In this document: positions 52,478-60,776 of the stretch, one piece after another | Numbering within the stretch: position 1 is the first letter of the stretch | Layout: each line of letters begins with the position of its first letter | Assembly: GCF_907163125.1 (NCBI RefSeq) | Contig: NZ_OU015319.1 | Coordinates: 1,798,001 to 1,862,000 of the forward strand | DNA: 64,000 nucleotides | Direction: 5' to 3' | From: Cloacibacterium caeni | GTDB taxonomy: Bacteria > Bacteroidota > Bacteroidia > Flavobacteriales > Weeksellaceae | Translations under genes and position numbers: made by a program | Notes under the pieces: generated by a model | What the model saw: only the letters and a program-made list of their open reading frames with translations | Told to the model about the DNA's origin: nothing | The model's database searches: none

Positions 52478-54103
52478 ATGAATACTCAATTATCCTATGT
52501 TCACGGCGATTCTTCTATTCCACTTTTAGGAGAAACTATTGGCGAAAATCTAAAAAAAACAGTAGAAAGATTTCCTAAAAATGATGCTCTGATTTGCTCA
52601 CACCAAAATTATCGAGCAACCTACGAAGAATTTTATGAGCAAACTTCACAAGTTGCCAAAGCAATTTTACATCTAGGTGCAAAACCAGGTGATAGAGTTG
52701 GAATTTGGTCTCCCAATCGTTATGAATGGGTTTTACTGCAATATGCAACTGCCAGAATTGGGATAATTTTGGTTAATATTAATCCTGCTTACAGAACCAG
52801 TGAACTTATTTTTGTATTGAATCAATCTCAAATCAAATATATGTTTGCGTCTTTGAGTTTCAAAACCAGCAATTATAAAAAAATGGTAGACGATGCTCGA
52901 GAATTTACCTCTACGTTAGTAGATGAAGTCTTTTTTGATGAAAACTGGGATGATTTTCTAAAAGGTGCGACTCACATTTCTGATGAAGAACTTCAAAATT
53001 ATGAAAACCAAATTCAATTTGACGACCCTGTAAATATTCAATATACTTCTGGAACTACAGGTTTCCCAAAAGGAGTTACACTTTCTCATCATAACATTTT
53101 GAATAACGGATATTTCATTGGCATCAGGCTTCATTATACCGAAAAAGACAGGGTTTGTATTCCTGTTCCTTTTTATCATTGCTTCGGAATGGTCATCGGA
53201 AATTTATGTTGTACCGCTCACGGTTCTACCATGGTGATTCCTAATGATAGTTTTGACCCAAAACTTACGCTAGAAGTGGTAGAAAAAGAAAAGTGCACTT
53301 CACTATATGGCGTTCCTACGATGTTTATCGCTACTTTGCATGAATTAGATTTAAAAAATTATGATCTTTCAAGCCTTAGAACTGGTGTGATGGCAGGAGC
53401 GGTTTGTCCGCCAGAAGTAATGAAAAGAGTAGAAAACCAAATGAACATGAAAGAAGTGACCATTTGCTATGGAATGACGGAAACTTCGCCGGTTTCTACT
53501 CAGACTAAAATAGGAACTCCTTTTGAAAAACAAATTCACTCAGTAGGAACCATTCATGACCATTTAGAAATTAAAATCATCAATCCAGAAACGGGTAAAA
53601 TCGTGAACAGAGGCGAAAATGGTGAACTCTGTACTAGAGGTTACTCTGTAATGCTGAAATATTGGGATAATCCAGAAGCAACCCATCAAGTTTTAGATAG
53701 CGCAAGATGGATGCATACTGGCGATCTTGCAATGATGGACGAAGAAGGCTACATTCATATTTCTGGAAGAATTAAAGACTTGATTATACGAGGTGGAGAA
53801 AACATTTCTCCTAAAGAAATTGAAGATTTTTTATATCAATATCCTAATGTTTTAGACGCTCAAGTTATTGGTGTTCCGAGTGAAAAATTCGGGGAAGAAG
53901 TAATGGCTTGGATTAAAGTAAGAGAAGGATTTTCTTTAACCGAAGAAGAACTTGTCAACTTCTGCAAAGGACAAATTGCCCATTATAAAGTTCCAAAATA
54001 CTGGAAATTCGTGCAAGAATTCCCAATGACCATTTCAGGAAAAGTAAGAAAAGTAGAAATGCGCGAAATGGCAATTAAAGAACTCGGGTTAGGCAAAAAA
54101 TAA
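52478..54103 (+). CDS. Acyl-CoA synthetase (AMP-binding family)
   Basis: This 541-aa enzyme of the ANL family activates a fatty acid as acyl-CoA through an acyl-adenylate. Motifs in order: YTSGTTGFPKGV (P-loop), YGMTETSPVS, RIKDLIIRGGENISPKEIE and ISGKVRKVEM with the catalytic lysine near the end. It resembles medium-chain/long-chain acyl-CoA ligases used for beta-oxidation. The chain-length range cannot be read from the sequence. A hairpin terminator follows. Confidence 0.92.
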   Translation: MNTQLSYVHGDSSIPLLGETIGENLKKTVERFPKNDALICSHQNYRATYEEFYEQTSQVAKAILHLGAKPGDRVGIWSPNRYEWVLLQYATARIGIILVNINPAYRTSELIFVLNQSQIKYMFASLSFKTSNYKKMVDDAREFTSTLVDEVFFDENWDDFLKGATHISDEELQNYENQIQFDDPVNIQYTSGTTGFPKGVTLSHHNILNNGYFIGIRLHYTEKDRVCIPVPFYHCFGMVIGNLCCTAHGSTMVIPNDSFDPKLTLEVVEKEKCTSLYGVPTMFIATLHELDLKNYDLSSLRTGVMAGAVCPPEVMKRVENQMNMKEVTICYGMTETSPVSTQTKIGTPFEKQIHSVGTIHDHLEIKIINPETGKIVNRGENGELCTRGYSVMLKYWDNPEATHQVLDSARWMHTGDLAMMDEEGYIHISGRIKDLIIRGGENISPKEIEDFLYQYPNVLDAQVIGVPSEKFGEEVMAWIKVREGFSLTEEELVNFCKGQIAHYKVPKYWKFVQEFPMTISGKVRKVEMREMAIKELGLGKK

Positions 54104-54123
54104 ATCGAAATATTCAAAAACAA

Positions 54124-54150
54124 AAGGCTGCAATTTGCAGCCTTCGTTTA
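54124..54150. terminator. Terminator between the acyl-CoA ligase and nifU-like genes
   Basis: AAGGCTGCAA-T-TTGCAGCCTT has a 10-bp stem. A T-rich tail follows on the plus strand. Confidence 0.8.
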
Positions 54151-54166
54151 TTTTATTGTAAAAAGA

Positions 54167-54418
54167 TTAGTCTACACTCACCACTTCTTTGATGCTTGGT
54201 ACAAATTGTTTGATGGTATTTTCTACACCTAGTTTCATGGTAGAAAAACTCATAGGACAACCAGAACAGTTTCCTTGCAGTTTTACCATTACTCTATTGT
54301 CAATAACATCTACCAATTCTATATCACCACCATCATTATTTAGAAACGGACGAATACTTTCCAAAGCTTCCATTACTTTGGTTACTATTTCTTCGTGAGT
54401 GAGTTTATCTTTATTCAT
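54167..54418 (-). CDS. NifU-like iron-sulfur scaffold domain protein
   Basis: This 83-aa protein is the C-terminal NifU domain alone. It has the CxxC motif in GNCSGCPMS and the conserved PFLNNDGGDIELV. Such proteins carry or transfer Fe-S clusters. It lies 42 nt downstream of the mrp ATPase gene on the same strand, so the two form an Fe-S assembly unit. Confidence 0.92.
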   Translation of the reverse strand: MNKDKLTHEEIVTKVMEALESIRPFLNNDGGDIELVDVIDNRVMVKLQGNCSGCPMSFSTMKLGVENTIKQFVPSIKEVVSVD

Positions 54419-54460
54419 AATTTATTCAAAATTTGTATTCAAAAATTGTAATTCATCCAA

Positions 54461-55564
54461 TTATTTCTTAGGCGAACAACCTGCCATTGTTGTAATTTTC
54501 ACCGCTTCAGTTGGTGGTAGATTTTTATTTCTTTCTACTAAACTTTCTATCATTTTTTGTGCAGTTTCTTTATAGATTTCTGCAATTTTAGAACCTTCTT
54601 GCAATGCTACTGGTCTACCAACGTCTCCCGCTTCTCTAATGCTTTGAATTAAAGGAATTTCACCTAAAACTGGAATTCCTAAATCTTCTGCCATAAACTG
54701 AGCACCTTGTTTTCCAAAGATGTAATATTTATTTTCTGGCAATTCTTCAGGTGTAAAATACGCCATATTTTCAATTAAACCTAAAACTGGAATATTAATG
54801 CTTTCCATCGTAAACATAGCGATTCCTTTTTTCACATCTGCTAAAGCTACATGTTGCGGTGTAGAAACAATTACAGCACCCGTTACAGGAACTTCTTGAA
54901 TAATCGAAAGGTGAATATCTCCTGTTCCTGGAGGAAGGTCAATCAATAAGAAATCTAGATTTCCCCAAGCTGCATCACGAAGCATTTGGTTCAATGCTTT
55001 ACTTGCCATAGGTCCTCTCCAAACTACTGCTTGATTCGCTCCAGAGAAATAACCAATGGAAAGCATTTTCACGCCGTAATTTTCAATAGGTTTCATCATA
55101 TTTTTACCATCTACTTCTATAGAAATTGGTTTTTCTGCTTCGGTGTCAAACATGGTAGGAACAGATGGTCCGTAAATATCTGCATCTAGAACACCTACAG
55201 AGAATCCCATTTTTTGTAAAGTCACGGCTAAGTTTGCAGTTACCGTAGATTTTCCTACACCACCTTTACCAGAAGCTATGGCGATGATATTTTGAATTCC
55301 CGGAATTTCTTTTCCTTTGATTTGGTTTTGTTGAACTTGCGAAGGTTCAGGTGAAGTGATTTTAAGTTTCAGCACTACTTGGTCACCAAATTCCGTAGCA
55401 AAAGCCTGCTTCATCGCTGCTTCCAGCTTCTTCTTTTCGTGCATTGCTGGGGAATGTGCAATCATATCAATGTACACATCATCACCCATTACTTGGAAGT
55501 TTTGTACTAAATCATCAACTTCTATTTCTTTCAGAAACTCCTGAACTCTGGTTTTCGTCAACAT
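54461..55564 (-). CDS. mrp: Mrp/NBP35-type Fe-S cluster carrier ATPase
   Basis: This 367-aa protein has an N-terminal MIP18/DUF59 domain (about 1-85) and a P-loop ATPase domain (about 95-350) with GKGGVGKSTV and the switch PPGTGDIHLS. It carries Fe-S clusters to apoproteins. The usual CxxC motif near ENMAYFT of many Mrp proteins is replaced by TPEELPENKYYIFG, as I recall for flavobacterial members. A lone cysteine sits in the last residues (TMAGCSPKK). The nifU-like gene follows. Confidence 0.92.
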   Translation of the reverse strand: MLTKTRVQEFLKEIEVDDLVQNFQVMGDDVYIDMIAHSPAMHEKKKLEAAMKQAFATEFGDQVVLKLKITSPEPSQVQQNQIKGKEIPGIQNIIAIASGKGGVGKSTVTANLAVTLQKMGFSVGVLDADIYGPSVPTMFDTEAEKPISIEVDGKNMMKPIENYGVKMLSIGYFSGANQAVVWRGPMASKALNQMLRDAAWGNLDFLLIDLPPGTGDIHLSIIQEVPVTGAVIVSTPQHVALADVKKGIAMFTMESINIPVLGLIENMAYFTPEELPENKYYIFGKQGAQFMAEDLGIPVLGEIPLIQSIREAGDVGRPVALQEGSKIAEIYKETAQKMIESLVERNKNLPPTEAVKITTMAGCSPKK

Positions 55565-55667
55565 AATTTATTGAAATTTTTTGAGATACAAATTTACGTA
55601 AAAATAATTAATTTGGAATGAATAAAAATAACAATAATGGTAATTGATAGAATTGATTTACAATAAA

Positions 55668-55697
55668 AAAAACTTCAGATAGTTCCGAAGTTTTTAA
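55668..55697 (-). terminator. Terminator of the symporter gene
   Basis: On the minus strand AAACTTC-ggaactatct-GAAGTTT is followed by a T-run. Confidence 0.75.
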
Positions 55698-55716
55698 TTT
55701 TATATTTTTTAAATTT

Positions 55717-56967
55717 TTATAACTCACCACCGTGATTATCGAGCTGTCCTTCCCATTTAGAAACGGCTGAAGTAGCGAGTGCGTTTCCTAAAACATTGGT
55801 CATACTTCTTCCCATATCGCAGAAATGGTCTATCGGTAAAATGAGTGCAATTCCTTCTGGCGGAATTCCGAACATAGAACAAGTCGCTACAATAATCACC
55901 AAACTCGCTCTTGGAACTCCTGCAATTCCTTTCGATGTAAGCATTAATACTAAAAGCATAGTAATTTGTTGACCAACCGTCATATCGATTCCATAAATCT
56001 GAGCAATGAAAATAGAGGCAAAAGTCATGTACATCATGCTTCCATCTAAATTGAAAGAATATCCTAGTGGTAAAATAAATGATACTATTCTGTTATTACA
56101 ACCAAAACGCTCTAATTCTGTTACCAACTTCGGAAAAACGGCTTCTGAACTGGTGGTAGAAAAAGCGATAAGCAAAGGTTCTTTTATTCTTCTTAATAAT
56201 TCGAATAATCTATTTCCTAAAATGAGATAACCTACAATACATAAAATCAACCATAAAATAGCTAGTGCAAAGAAGAAATCTCGAAGATAAATCGCATAAA
56301 CTTTGAAAATTTCAAAACCATTGGTGGCAACAACTGCTGCAATAGCTCCCAAAACACCAAGTGGAGCAAACCACATGATATAACCTACCATTTTTAGAAT
56401 AGCATGTGCACAAACATCTAAAAATTTGATTACAGGTTTAGAATATTCATCACCCAAATGAGAAAGGGCAATACCAAACATAATAGAAAATAATACAATT
56501 TGTAAAACTTCATTGGTAGCAAAAGCTTCGAAAACGCTTTTTGGAACTACGTGTTTTACAAAATCTTCCAGAGAAAATCCTTTAGAGTTATCCAAGATTT
56601 CTTTAGCAGAATTGGCATCTTGAATAGGCAATTTGGTAACGTGACCAGGTTCTAACCAATTTACCAAAACCAAACCTAACATGAGCGAAACCAAAGAAGC
56701 AGTAATAAACCATAGCATGGCTTTACCTCCTACTCTACCAATCATTGCAGTATCTCCCATTTTCGCGATTCCCACAACCAATGTAGTGAAAACCAATGGT
56801 GCGATAATCATCTGTACTAATCTGATGAAAATGGTTCCGAGAAGTTTTATATTTTTAGAAAAAGATTCTGTATTTTCTGGAAACTGAGTGTGTACTACTC
56901 CACCAATAATTACCCCTAAAACTAAAGCAATGATAATTGCAAAGAAAAGTTTGTTTTGTCCTTTCAT
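55717..56967 (-). CDS. Dicarboxylate/amino-acid:cation symporter (DAACS)
   Basis: This 416-aa membrane protein is of the GltP/DctA type. The re-entrant hairpin HP1 is seen as IAFSTTSSEAVFPK, and the substrate/cation helix as GYSFNLDGSMMYMTFASIFIAQ (NMDGT-like). Eight helices are predicted. It takes up C4-dicarboxylates or glutamate/aspartate with Na+ or H+. ATG 56967 is chosen; an upstream codon at 56991 is overlapped by a TATATTTG box. Confidence 0.92.
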   Translation of the reverse strand: MKGQNKLFFAIIIALVLGVIIGGVVHTQFPENTESFSKNIKLLGTIFIRLVQMIIAPLVFTTLVVGIAKMGDTAMIGRVGGKAMLWFITASLVSLMLGLVLVNWLEPGHVTKLPIQDANSAKEILDNSKGFSLEDFVKHVVPKSVFEAFATNEVLQIVLFSIMFGIALSHLGDEYSKPVIKFLDVCAHAILKMVGYIMWFAPLGVLGAIAAVVATNGFEIFKVYAIYLRDFFFALAILWLILCIVGYLILGNRLFELLRRIKEPLLIAFSTTSSEAVFPKLVTELERFGCNNRIVSFILPLGYSFNLDGSMMYMTFASIFIAQIYGIDMTVGQQITMLLVLMLTSKGIAGVPRASLVIIVATCSMFGIPPEGIALILPIDHFCDMGRSMTNVLGNALATSAVSKWEGQLDNHGGEL

Positions 56968-56988
56968 ATATTGATTTTCTATAGAATA

Positions 56989-56996
56989 CAAATATA
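56989..56996 (-). promoter_or_regulatory. -7 box (TATATTTG) of the symporter gene
   Basis: TATATTTG on the minus strand lies about 21 nt before the ATG at 56967. Confidence 0.6.
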
Positions 56997-57039
56997 GTTT
57001 TTTTAATGAAATATTGGTAATTGTTTTGAAGCGGTATTT

Positions 57040-57127
57040 CTGGACAAGCGATAGCAGTGGAAATCCTTTTTAGTGGCGGCAGCTTTGCTGCCGCCACTAA
57101 AAAGATTGTAACGAATAGCGCGGTCCC
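57040..57127. repeat. Palindromic intergenic repeat, copy 2, with GC-rich hairpin
   Basis: The left half GCGATAGCAGTGGAAATCC and right half AGATTGTAACGAATAGCG match the element at 4932-5000. Between them lies a 17-bp perfect stem (57067-57083 with 57087-57103) around TTT, with the GC-rich core GTGGCGGCAGC, unusual in this AT-rich DNA. Confidence 0.7.
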
Positions 57128-57182
57128 GAAATTTCTTGAATGGCAAAAACTTTGGAGAAATTTTCGGGATGGCCCAAAATAA

Positions 57183-57197
57183 AAAATCCCGAAAAAT
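57183..57197. terminator. Left half of a terminator split by IS copy 2 (right half 58625-58633)
   Basis: AAAATCCCGAAAAAT here joins with AAATCGGGA at 58625-58633. After removing the IS and one AAAT duplicate, the minus strand reads TCCCGA-TTTT-TCGGGA followed by TTTTTTATTTT: a terminator for the minus-strand BON-SH3 gene at 58661. Confidence 0.8.
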
Positions 57198-57241
57198 TGG
57201 ACTGCCCCCAAAAAGTTAGACACTTTTTAGGGGCATTTTTT

Positions 57242-57766
57242 ATGGGGAAAAGTAAATATTCAGTAGACTTTAAATTAAAAGCTATAAAGAGATATCACAA
57301 AGGGGATATTGGAACAGACGATTTAGGAAAACGCATTGGAGTTTGTGGTTCCTTGGTTCGTAAATGGATAAAATTTTATGAACTTTATGGAGTTTCAGGA
57401 CTTGTTCGGCTTTCCAATACGCATTACACAAAAGATTTTAAATTAAAGATTTTATCAGTAATTGAGAAAGAGAATTTAAGTTTAAAAGAAGCGTCGAGAA
57501 GGTTTAATATTCCTGCGGAGTCCAGTATTCTTAGTTGGCAGCGTAATTACAAAAAAAATGGTATTTTAGGTTTAGAAAACAGACCCAGGGGAAGACCTAA
57601 AACCATGAGTAATTACAAGCGAAAAAAAAAGAAAACAGGCAAGCCCTTAACAAGGGAGGAAGAACTGTTGGAGAGGATTTATTATTTAGAAGCCGAGAAC
57701 GCCATTTTAAAAAAGTTAGACGCCTTAATTCAGGAAAGGAAAAATCCAAAGCCATCGAAGAGTTAA
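57242..57766 (+). CDS. IS3-family OrfA, IS copy 2
   Basis: This 174-aa protein is identical in sequence to OrfA of copy 1; I noticed one silent difference (AGG for AGA, Arg). HTH modules and a C-terminal leucine-zipper-like segment are present. The start MGKSKYSVDF is inside the element. An upstream frame extension from 57140 lies in host DNA and is rejected. Confidence 0.92.
   Translation: MGKSKYSVDFKLKAIKRYHKGDIGTDDLGKRIGVCGSLVRKWIKFYELYGVSGLVRLSNTHYTKDFKLKILSVIEKENLSLKEASRRFNIPAESSILSWQRNYKKNGILGLENRPRGRPKTMSNYKRKKKKTGKPLTREEELLERIYYLEAENAILKKLDALIQERKNPKPSKS
57709..57715 (+). other. A6G slippery heptamer, -1 frameshift site (IS copy 2)
   Basis: A AAA AAG is in phase with orfA (Leu-Lys-Lys). 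A -1 slip continues as VRRLNSGKEKSKAIEELRQ into orfB. Confidence 0.8.
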
Positions 57767-57807
57767 GGCAGGACTTTGATTTAGCAGTACTGCTGCATTG
57801 TACATCG

Positions 57808-58596
57808 ATGGCAAGAAGCAGTTTTTATTACTATCAAAAACGCTTTCAAATGAAAGATAAATATGCGGAAATAAAAGAAATGATTAAGCAGATTTATCAT
57901 CGTCACAAAGGAAGGTTGGGCTATAGAAGAATTACTTTGCTTTTGAAAGAAAAAGGAATTTTGATTAATCACAAAACTGTTTTACGACTTATGAAAATAT
58001 TAGGTTTAAAGAGTATTATCCGAGTGAAGAAATATAAATCTTACAAGGGAGAGCAAGGGAAAATTGCGCCCAATGTTCTACAGAGGAATTTCAAATCGGA
58101 CACTCCTAATCAGAAATGGGCAACCGATGTTACAGAGTTTAATGTATCGGGTAATAAACTTTATCTATCTCCAATCATCGATTTATTTAATGGTGAAATT
58201 GTCAGTTTTGACTTATCTGAAAGACCTGTGTTTAGCCAAATCATCAGAATGCTAAAGAAATCATTCAGAAAAGTAAAATCTACACAAAACATCATTCTAC
58301 ATTCTGATCAAGGTTGGCAATATCAAATGAAACATTACCAAAACTTGTTAAAAGAAAAAGGTATTATTCAAAGTATGTCCCGAAAAGGAAACTGTTTGGA
58401 CAATGCGGTGATAGAAAACTTTTTTGGAACGATAAAATCAGAAATGTTTTATGCCAGAAAGTTTGGTTCCATTCAGGAACTTAAGATGGAAATAGTGAAG
58501 TACATTCACTATTACAACAATGATAGAATAAGACTCAATCTCAAAGGAAAGAGTCCGGTACAGTACCGAACTCTTTCCTTTGAAAATATTGTTTAA
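57808..58596 (+). CDS. IS3-family transposase OrfB, IS copy 2
   Basis: This 262-aa rve-integrase transposase differs from copy 1 at one residue (Ala for Thr in FYARKFG). The catalytic acids lie in TDVTEF, HSDQGWQY and VIENFF. The frame is open upstream to the A6G slippery site, consistent with an OrfAB fusion. Confidence 0.93.
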   Translation: MARSSFYYYQKRFQMKDKYAEIKEMIKQIYHRHKGRLGYRRITLLLKEKGILINHKTVLRLMKILGLKSIIRVKKYKSYKGEQGKIAPNVLQRNFKSDTPNQKWATDVTEFNVSGNKLYLSPIIDLFNGEIVSFDLSERPVFSQIIRMLKKSFRKVKSTQNIILHSDQGWQYQMKHYQNLLKEKGIIQSMSRKGNCLDNAVIENFFGTIKSEMFYARKFGSIQELKMEIVKYIHYYNNDRIRLNLKGKSPVQYRTLSFENIV

Positions 58597-58660
58597 TTTT
58601 GTCTAAACTTTTGGGTGCAGTCTAAAATCGGGACTGTAATTATATTTTTGAGAATTGGAA

Positions 58661-59077
58661 TTAAGCTTTTAAATATCTAGAATAAGCGAAACCTTCTTCT
58701 CCGTCTTGGGTTTTAATTTTCCACCAATCGCTAGAAGATTGTTCTACTAGAGTTACTACTTCGCCTTTTGCAGCTTTTCCTAAAATTACTCCTTCTATAG
58801 AAGGTTCTTGTCTGATGTTCAAATTAGAATTTTCTGTATCTACAGTTAATGGAGTTCCTTTAGCTAAACCTGTAATTTCTATATCTATATTGATATCAGA
58901 AGCTGAATAAGAGGCATCTATCTCTCCATAAGCATCCCAAACTTTATTTTTTGCAGCGCTTGTAGAAGTATTTCCAGAAATGTAAAGAATGCCATCTTGC
59001 TCCACTACCTTTAAACCATTAATTTCAGCCGACTGCGCAGCCGAAACTACCTTTGAGTATTTATCTTGTAATGACAT
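58661..59077 (-). CDS. Protein with BON-like and SH3b domains
   Basis: This 138-aa protein has no signal peptide. The N-terminal part (about 1-70, EINGLKVVEQDGILYISGNTSTSAAKNKVWDAYGEID) resembles a BON domain. The C-terminal part (about 75-138, NSNLNIRQEPSIEGVILGKAAKGEVVTLVEQSSSDWWKIKT) is a bacterial SH3 domain, which often binds peptidoglycan. It is 5 nt downstream of a BON lipoprotein gene on the same strand. Its terminator was split by IS copy 2. Confidence 0.8.
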   Translation of the reverse strand: MSLQDKYSKVVSAAQSAEINGLKVVEQDGILYISGNTSTSAAKNKVWDAYGEIDASYSASDINIDIEITGLAKGTPLTVDTENSNLNIRQEPSIEGVILGKAAKGEVVTLVEQSSSDWWKIKTQDGEEGFAYSRYLKA

Positions 59078-59082
59078 GATAA

Positions 59083-59568
59083 TTATTTTTTAACGTTATA
59101 ATCATAATTTACTTTTCCTACTTTCAGGGCATCTACAGACATTTTAATTTTTCTTGCTTGTTCTGCTGTAACTTCTCCAGTTAAAGTAATTTCGCCATTC
59201 ACCACGTCCATTTTTACCGATGGAAAATCCTTAATAGCATCTGCTACTTTTTGTTGAGTTTCTTGGTCAATCGCTGTAATCGTCTCCATTACAGGATCAG
59301 CAGCTTCTACACTTGCCATATCCATTACATCTCTTACTCCTTTAATATTTTTAATCGCAGCAATGGCAGCATCTTTATCTCCTTGAGCAGCAAAAGTTCC
59401 GCTTAAATGTGCCACTCCATCTTTTACCTCAACGGAAGTTTCAGGATACGCAGAGATAGCTGTAGTAGATTGTGTAGTCAGTTCTGCATCTGAAACAGAT
59501 TTTTGACATGAGATGGCTGCAAAAGAAAACACAAAAGCTAAAACAGTGATTTTAATCGTTTTTTTCAT
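59083..59568 (-). CDS. BON-domain lipoprotein
   Basis: This 161-aa protein has a lipobox (FSFAAISCQKS, cysteine at about residue 21) and two BON domains (about 40-90, SVEVKDGVAHLSGTFAAQGDKDAAIAAIKNIKGVRDV, and 105-160, VNGEITLTGEVTAEQARKIKMSVDALKVGKVNYDY). BON domains bind phospholipids and occur in OsmY-like stress proteins of the periplasm. It is upstream of the BON-SH3 gene, and both form one operon. A role in envelope stress is inferred from the family. Confidence 0.85.
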   Translation of the reverse strand: MKKTIKITVLAFVFSFAAISCQKSVSDAELTTQSTTAISAYPETSVEVKDGVAHLSGTFAAQGDKDAAIAAIKNIKGVRDVMDMASVEAADPVMETITAIDQETQQKVADAIKDFPSVKMDVVNGEITLTGEVTAEQARKIKMSVDALKVGKVNYDYNVKK

Positions 59569-59684
59569 AATGAGAGGATTTTAATGATTATTGTTTCCAA
59601 ATGTAAAGATAAAAACTAGGTCTGCTTTATACAATTTTTATAAAGTTTTATTAAATTTTTAAAAATTCAAATGAGATTCCAACA

Positions 59685-59712
59685 AAAAAGCACCAGAATT
59701 CTGATGCTTTTT
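59685..59712. terminator. Bidirectional terminator
   Basis: AAAAAGCACCAG-aatt-CTGATGCTTTTT has a near-perfect stem, one G-T pair. It follows the broken agmatinase gene. Confidence 0.75.
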
Positions 59713-59750
59713 AAATTTATTTTGAATAAATCAATTTTTTATTTTTTTGC

Positions 59751-60583
59751 TTAAATGATATGATAGTAAACCAACATTTTATAGTACAACTTAGCTGCTA
59801 AAAACGCAGTAGGTTTCACGTAAGGAGAATCCATTGATTCTACAATGTCAAAAGCAACAACATTACATTTTTCAAATACTTTTTTCAATAATTCTAAAGT
59901 TGGATACCATTTGGAGTTCCTGTACTTGGCGCAAAACTCGGATCAAAAGCATCTAAATCTATTGTTATATAAACATTTCCTGAAACTATTGCCAAAACAT
60001 CATCTATCCAATTAGGATTTGTGGCAATTTCGTGAGCGCAAAAACATTGACCTTTTGGAACGTATTGCATTTCTTCTAAATCGCAAGAACGAATCCCAAC
60101 TTGTACCAAATTTAATTTCTGACTTGCTTCAAAAACTGCACAAGCATGATTTGAAGTAGAACCGTGAAAATCTGGACGCAAATCTGTATGCGCATCAAAC
60201 TGAAGTACCGTTAAATCTGGATATTTTTCTCCTACTGCTCTTATAGAGCCAATAGAAACAGAATGTTCTCCGTCAAAAAGTGTAAACAATTTCCATTCAT
60301 TTTTCAACATTTCTTTGGTTTTTTGATAAACTGCTTCTGTCATTGCTTCAGATGTAGAATTTTCTGAAACTTCTCATGCAATCCAAACTCCTTCTAAATA
60401 AGGTTCTGTTCCGGTTTCTATATCGTACAATTCCATATTTTCTGAAGCGTCCAAAAACAATTCCGGGCCTTTATCTGCACCTTTTCCCCAAGTTGAAGTT
60501 CCATCTTAAGGAACAGTAACCAACATTACTTTAGATGTTTCTAACTGTGCATTCTCTTCTGGAATTCATGGGTATGTATTCAT
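59751..60583 (-). pseudogene. Agmatinase/arginase-family pseudogene
   Basis: Starting at ATG 60583, the reading frame encodes a recognisable ureohydrolase, broken by three in-frame stops: TGA at 60566-60568, TAA at 60506-60508 and TGA at 60374-60376. The middle part is intact (FDGEHSVSIGS, DAHTDLR, ITIDLDAFDPSFAPSTGTP), with metal-binding aspartates and histidines. A short deletion after STGTP then removes the usual EPGG segment and shifts the frame; the C-terminus (WYPTLELLKKVFEKC, VAFDIVESMDSPYVKPT) continues in another frame to a stop at 59751. Several separate lesions argue for a decayed gene, not a single sequencing error. It would have made putrescine from agmatine, next to speA. Confidence 0.85.
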
Positions 60584-60673
60584 AATTGATAAATAATTTT
60601 GACAAAGATAATGAAATCTTGATTTTTTTTTCATCATCAAAAACCTTTTAAAATTCACATTTTTGAAAACAAA

Positions 60674-60715
60674 TTTTAACTTTATTAAAAATATTTTTAA
60701 TTTTATTAAAAACAT
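60674..60715. promoter_or_regulatory. Tandem 21-bp direct repeat upstream of the DUF2089 operon
   Basis: Two adjacent copies (60674-60694 and 60695-60715) start TTTTAACTTTATTAAAAAT and TTTTAATTTTATTAAAAAC and match at 19 of 21 positions. The 21-bp period is two helical turns. They end 14 nt before the -7 box. Confidence 0.65.
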
Positions 60716-60729
60716 ATTGCGGTAATTTA

Positions 60730-60737
60730 TATATTTG
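60730..60737 (+). promoter_or_regulatory. -7 box (TATATTTG) of the DUF2089 operon
   Basis: TATATTTG lies 39 nt before the ATG at 60777. No -33 TTG is seen at the right spacing, which fits an activator-dependent promoter. Confidence 0.5.
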
Positions 60738-60776
60738 TATTACTAATTAGAAAAAACAAATTAAGAATATTAAGAG

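Larger units (their letters stand above)
57198..58624 (+). mobile_element. IS3-family (IS150-like) insertion sequence, copy 2
   Basis: This 1,427-bp copy is nearly identical to the one at 1386-2812, in inverted orientation. AAAT flanks both ends (57194-57197 and 58625-58628), a 4-bp target duplication. The terminal inverted repeats are at 57198-57222 and 58600-58624. Both transposase frames are intact. Confidence 0.95.

Noticed and set aside
1386-58624. Composite transposon formed by the two IS copies
   Set aside because: A 54-kb interval of housekeeping genes, including nuoA-N, is not a transposon cargo, and the two insertions have different target duplicates.
60506-60568. Recoding of TGA (for example selenocysteine) in the agmatinase gene
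   Set aside because: A TAA stop and a frame-shifting deletion are also present, so simple decay explains it better.
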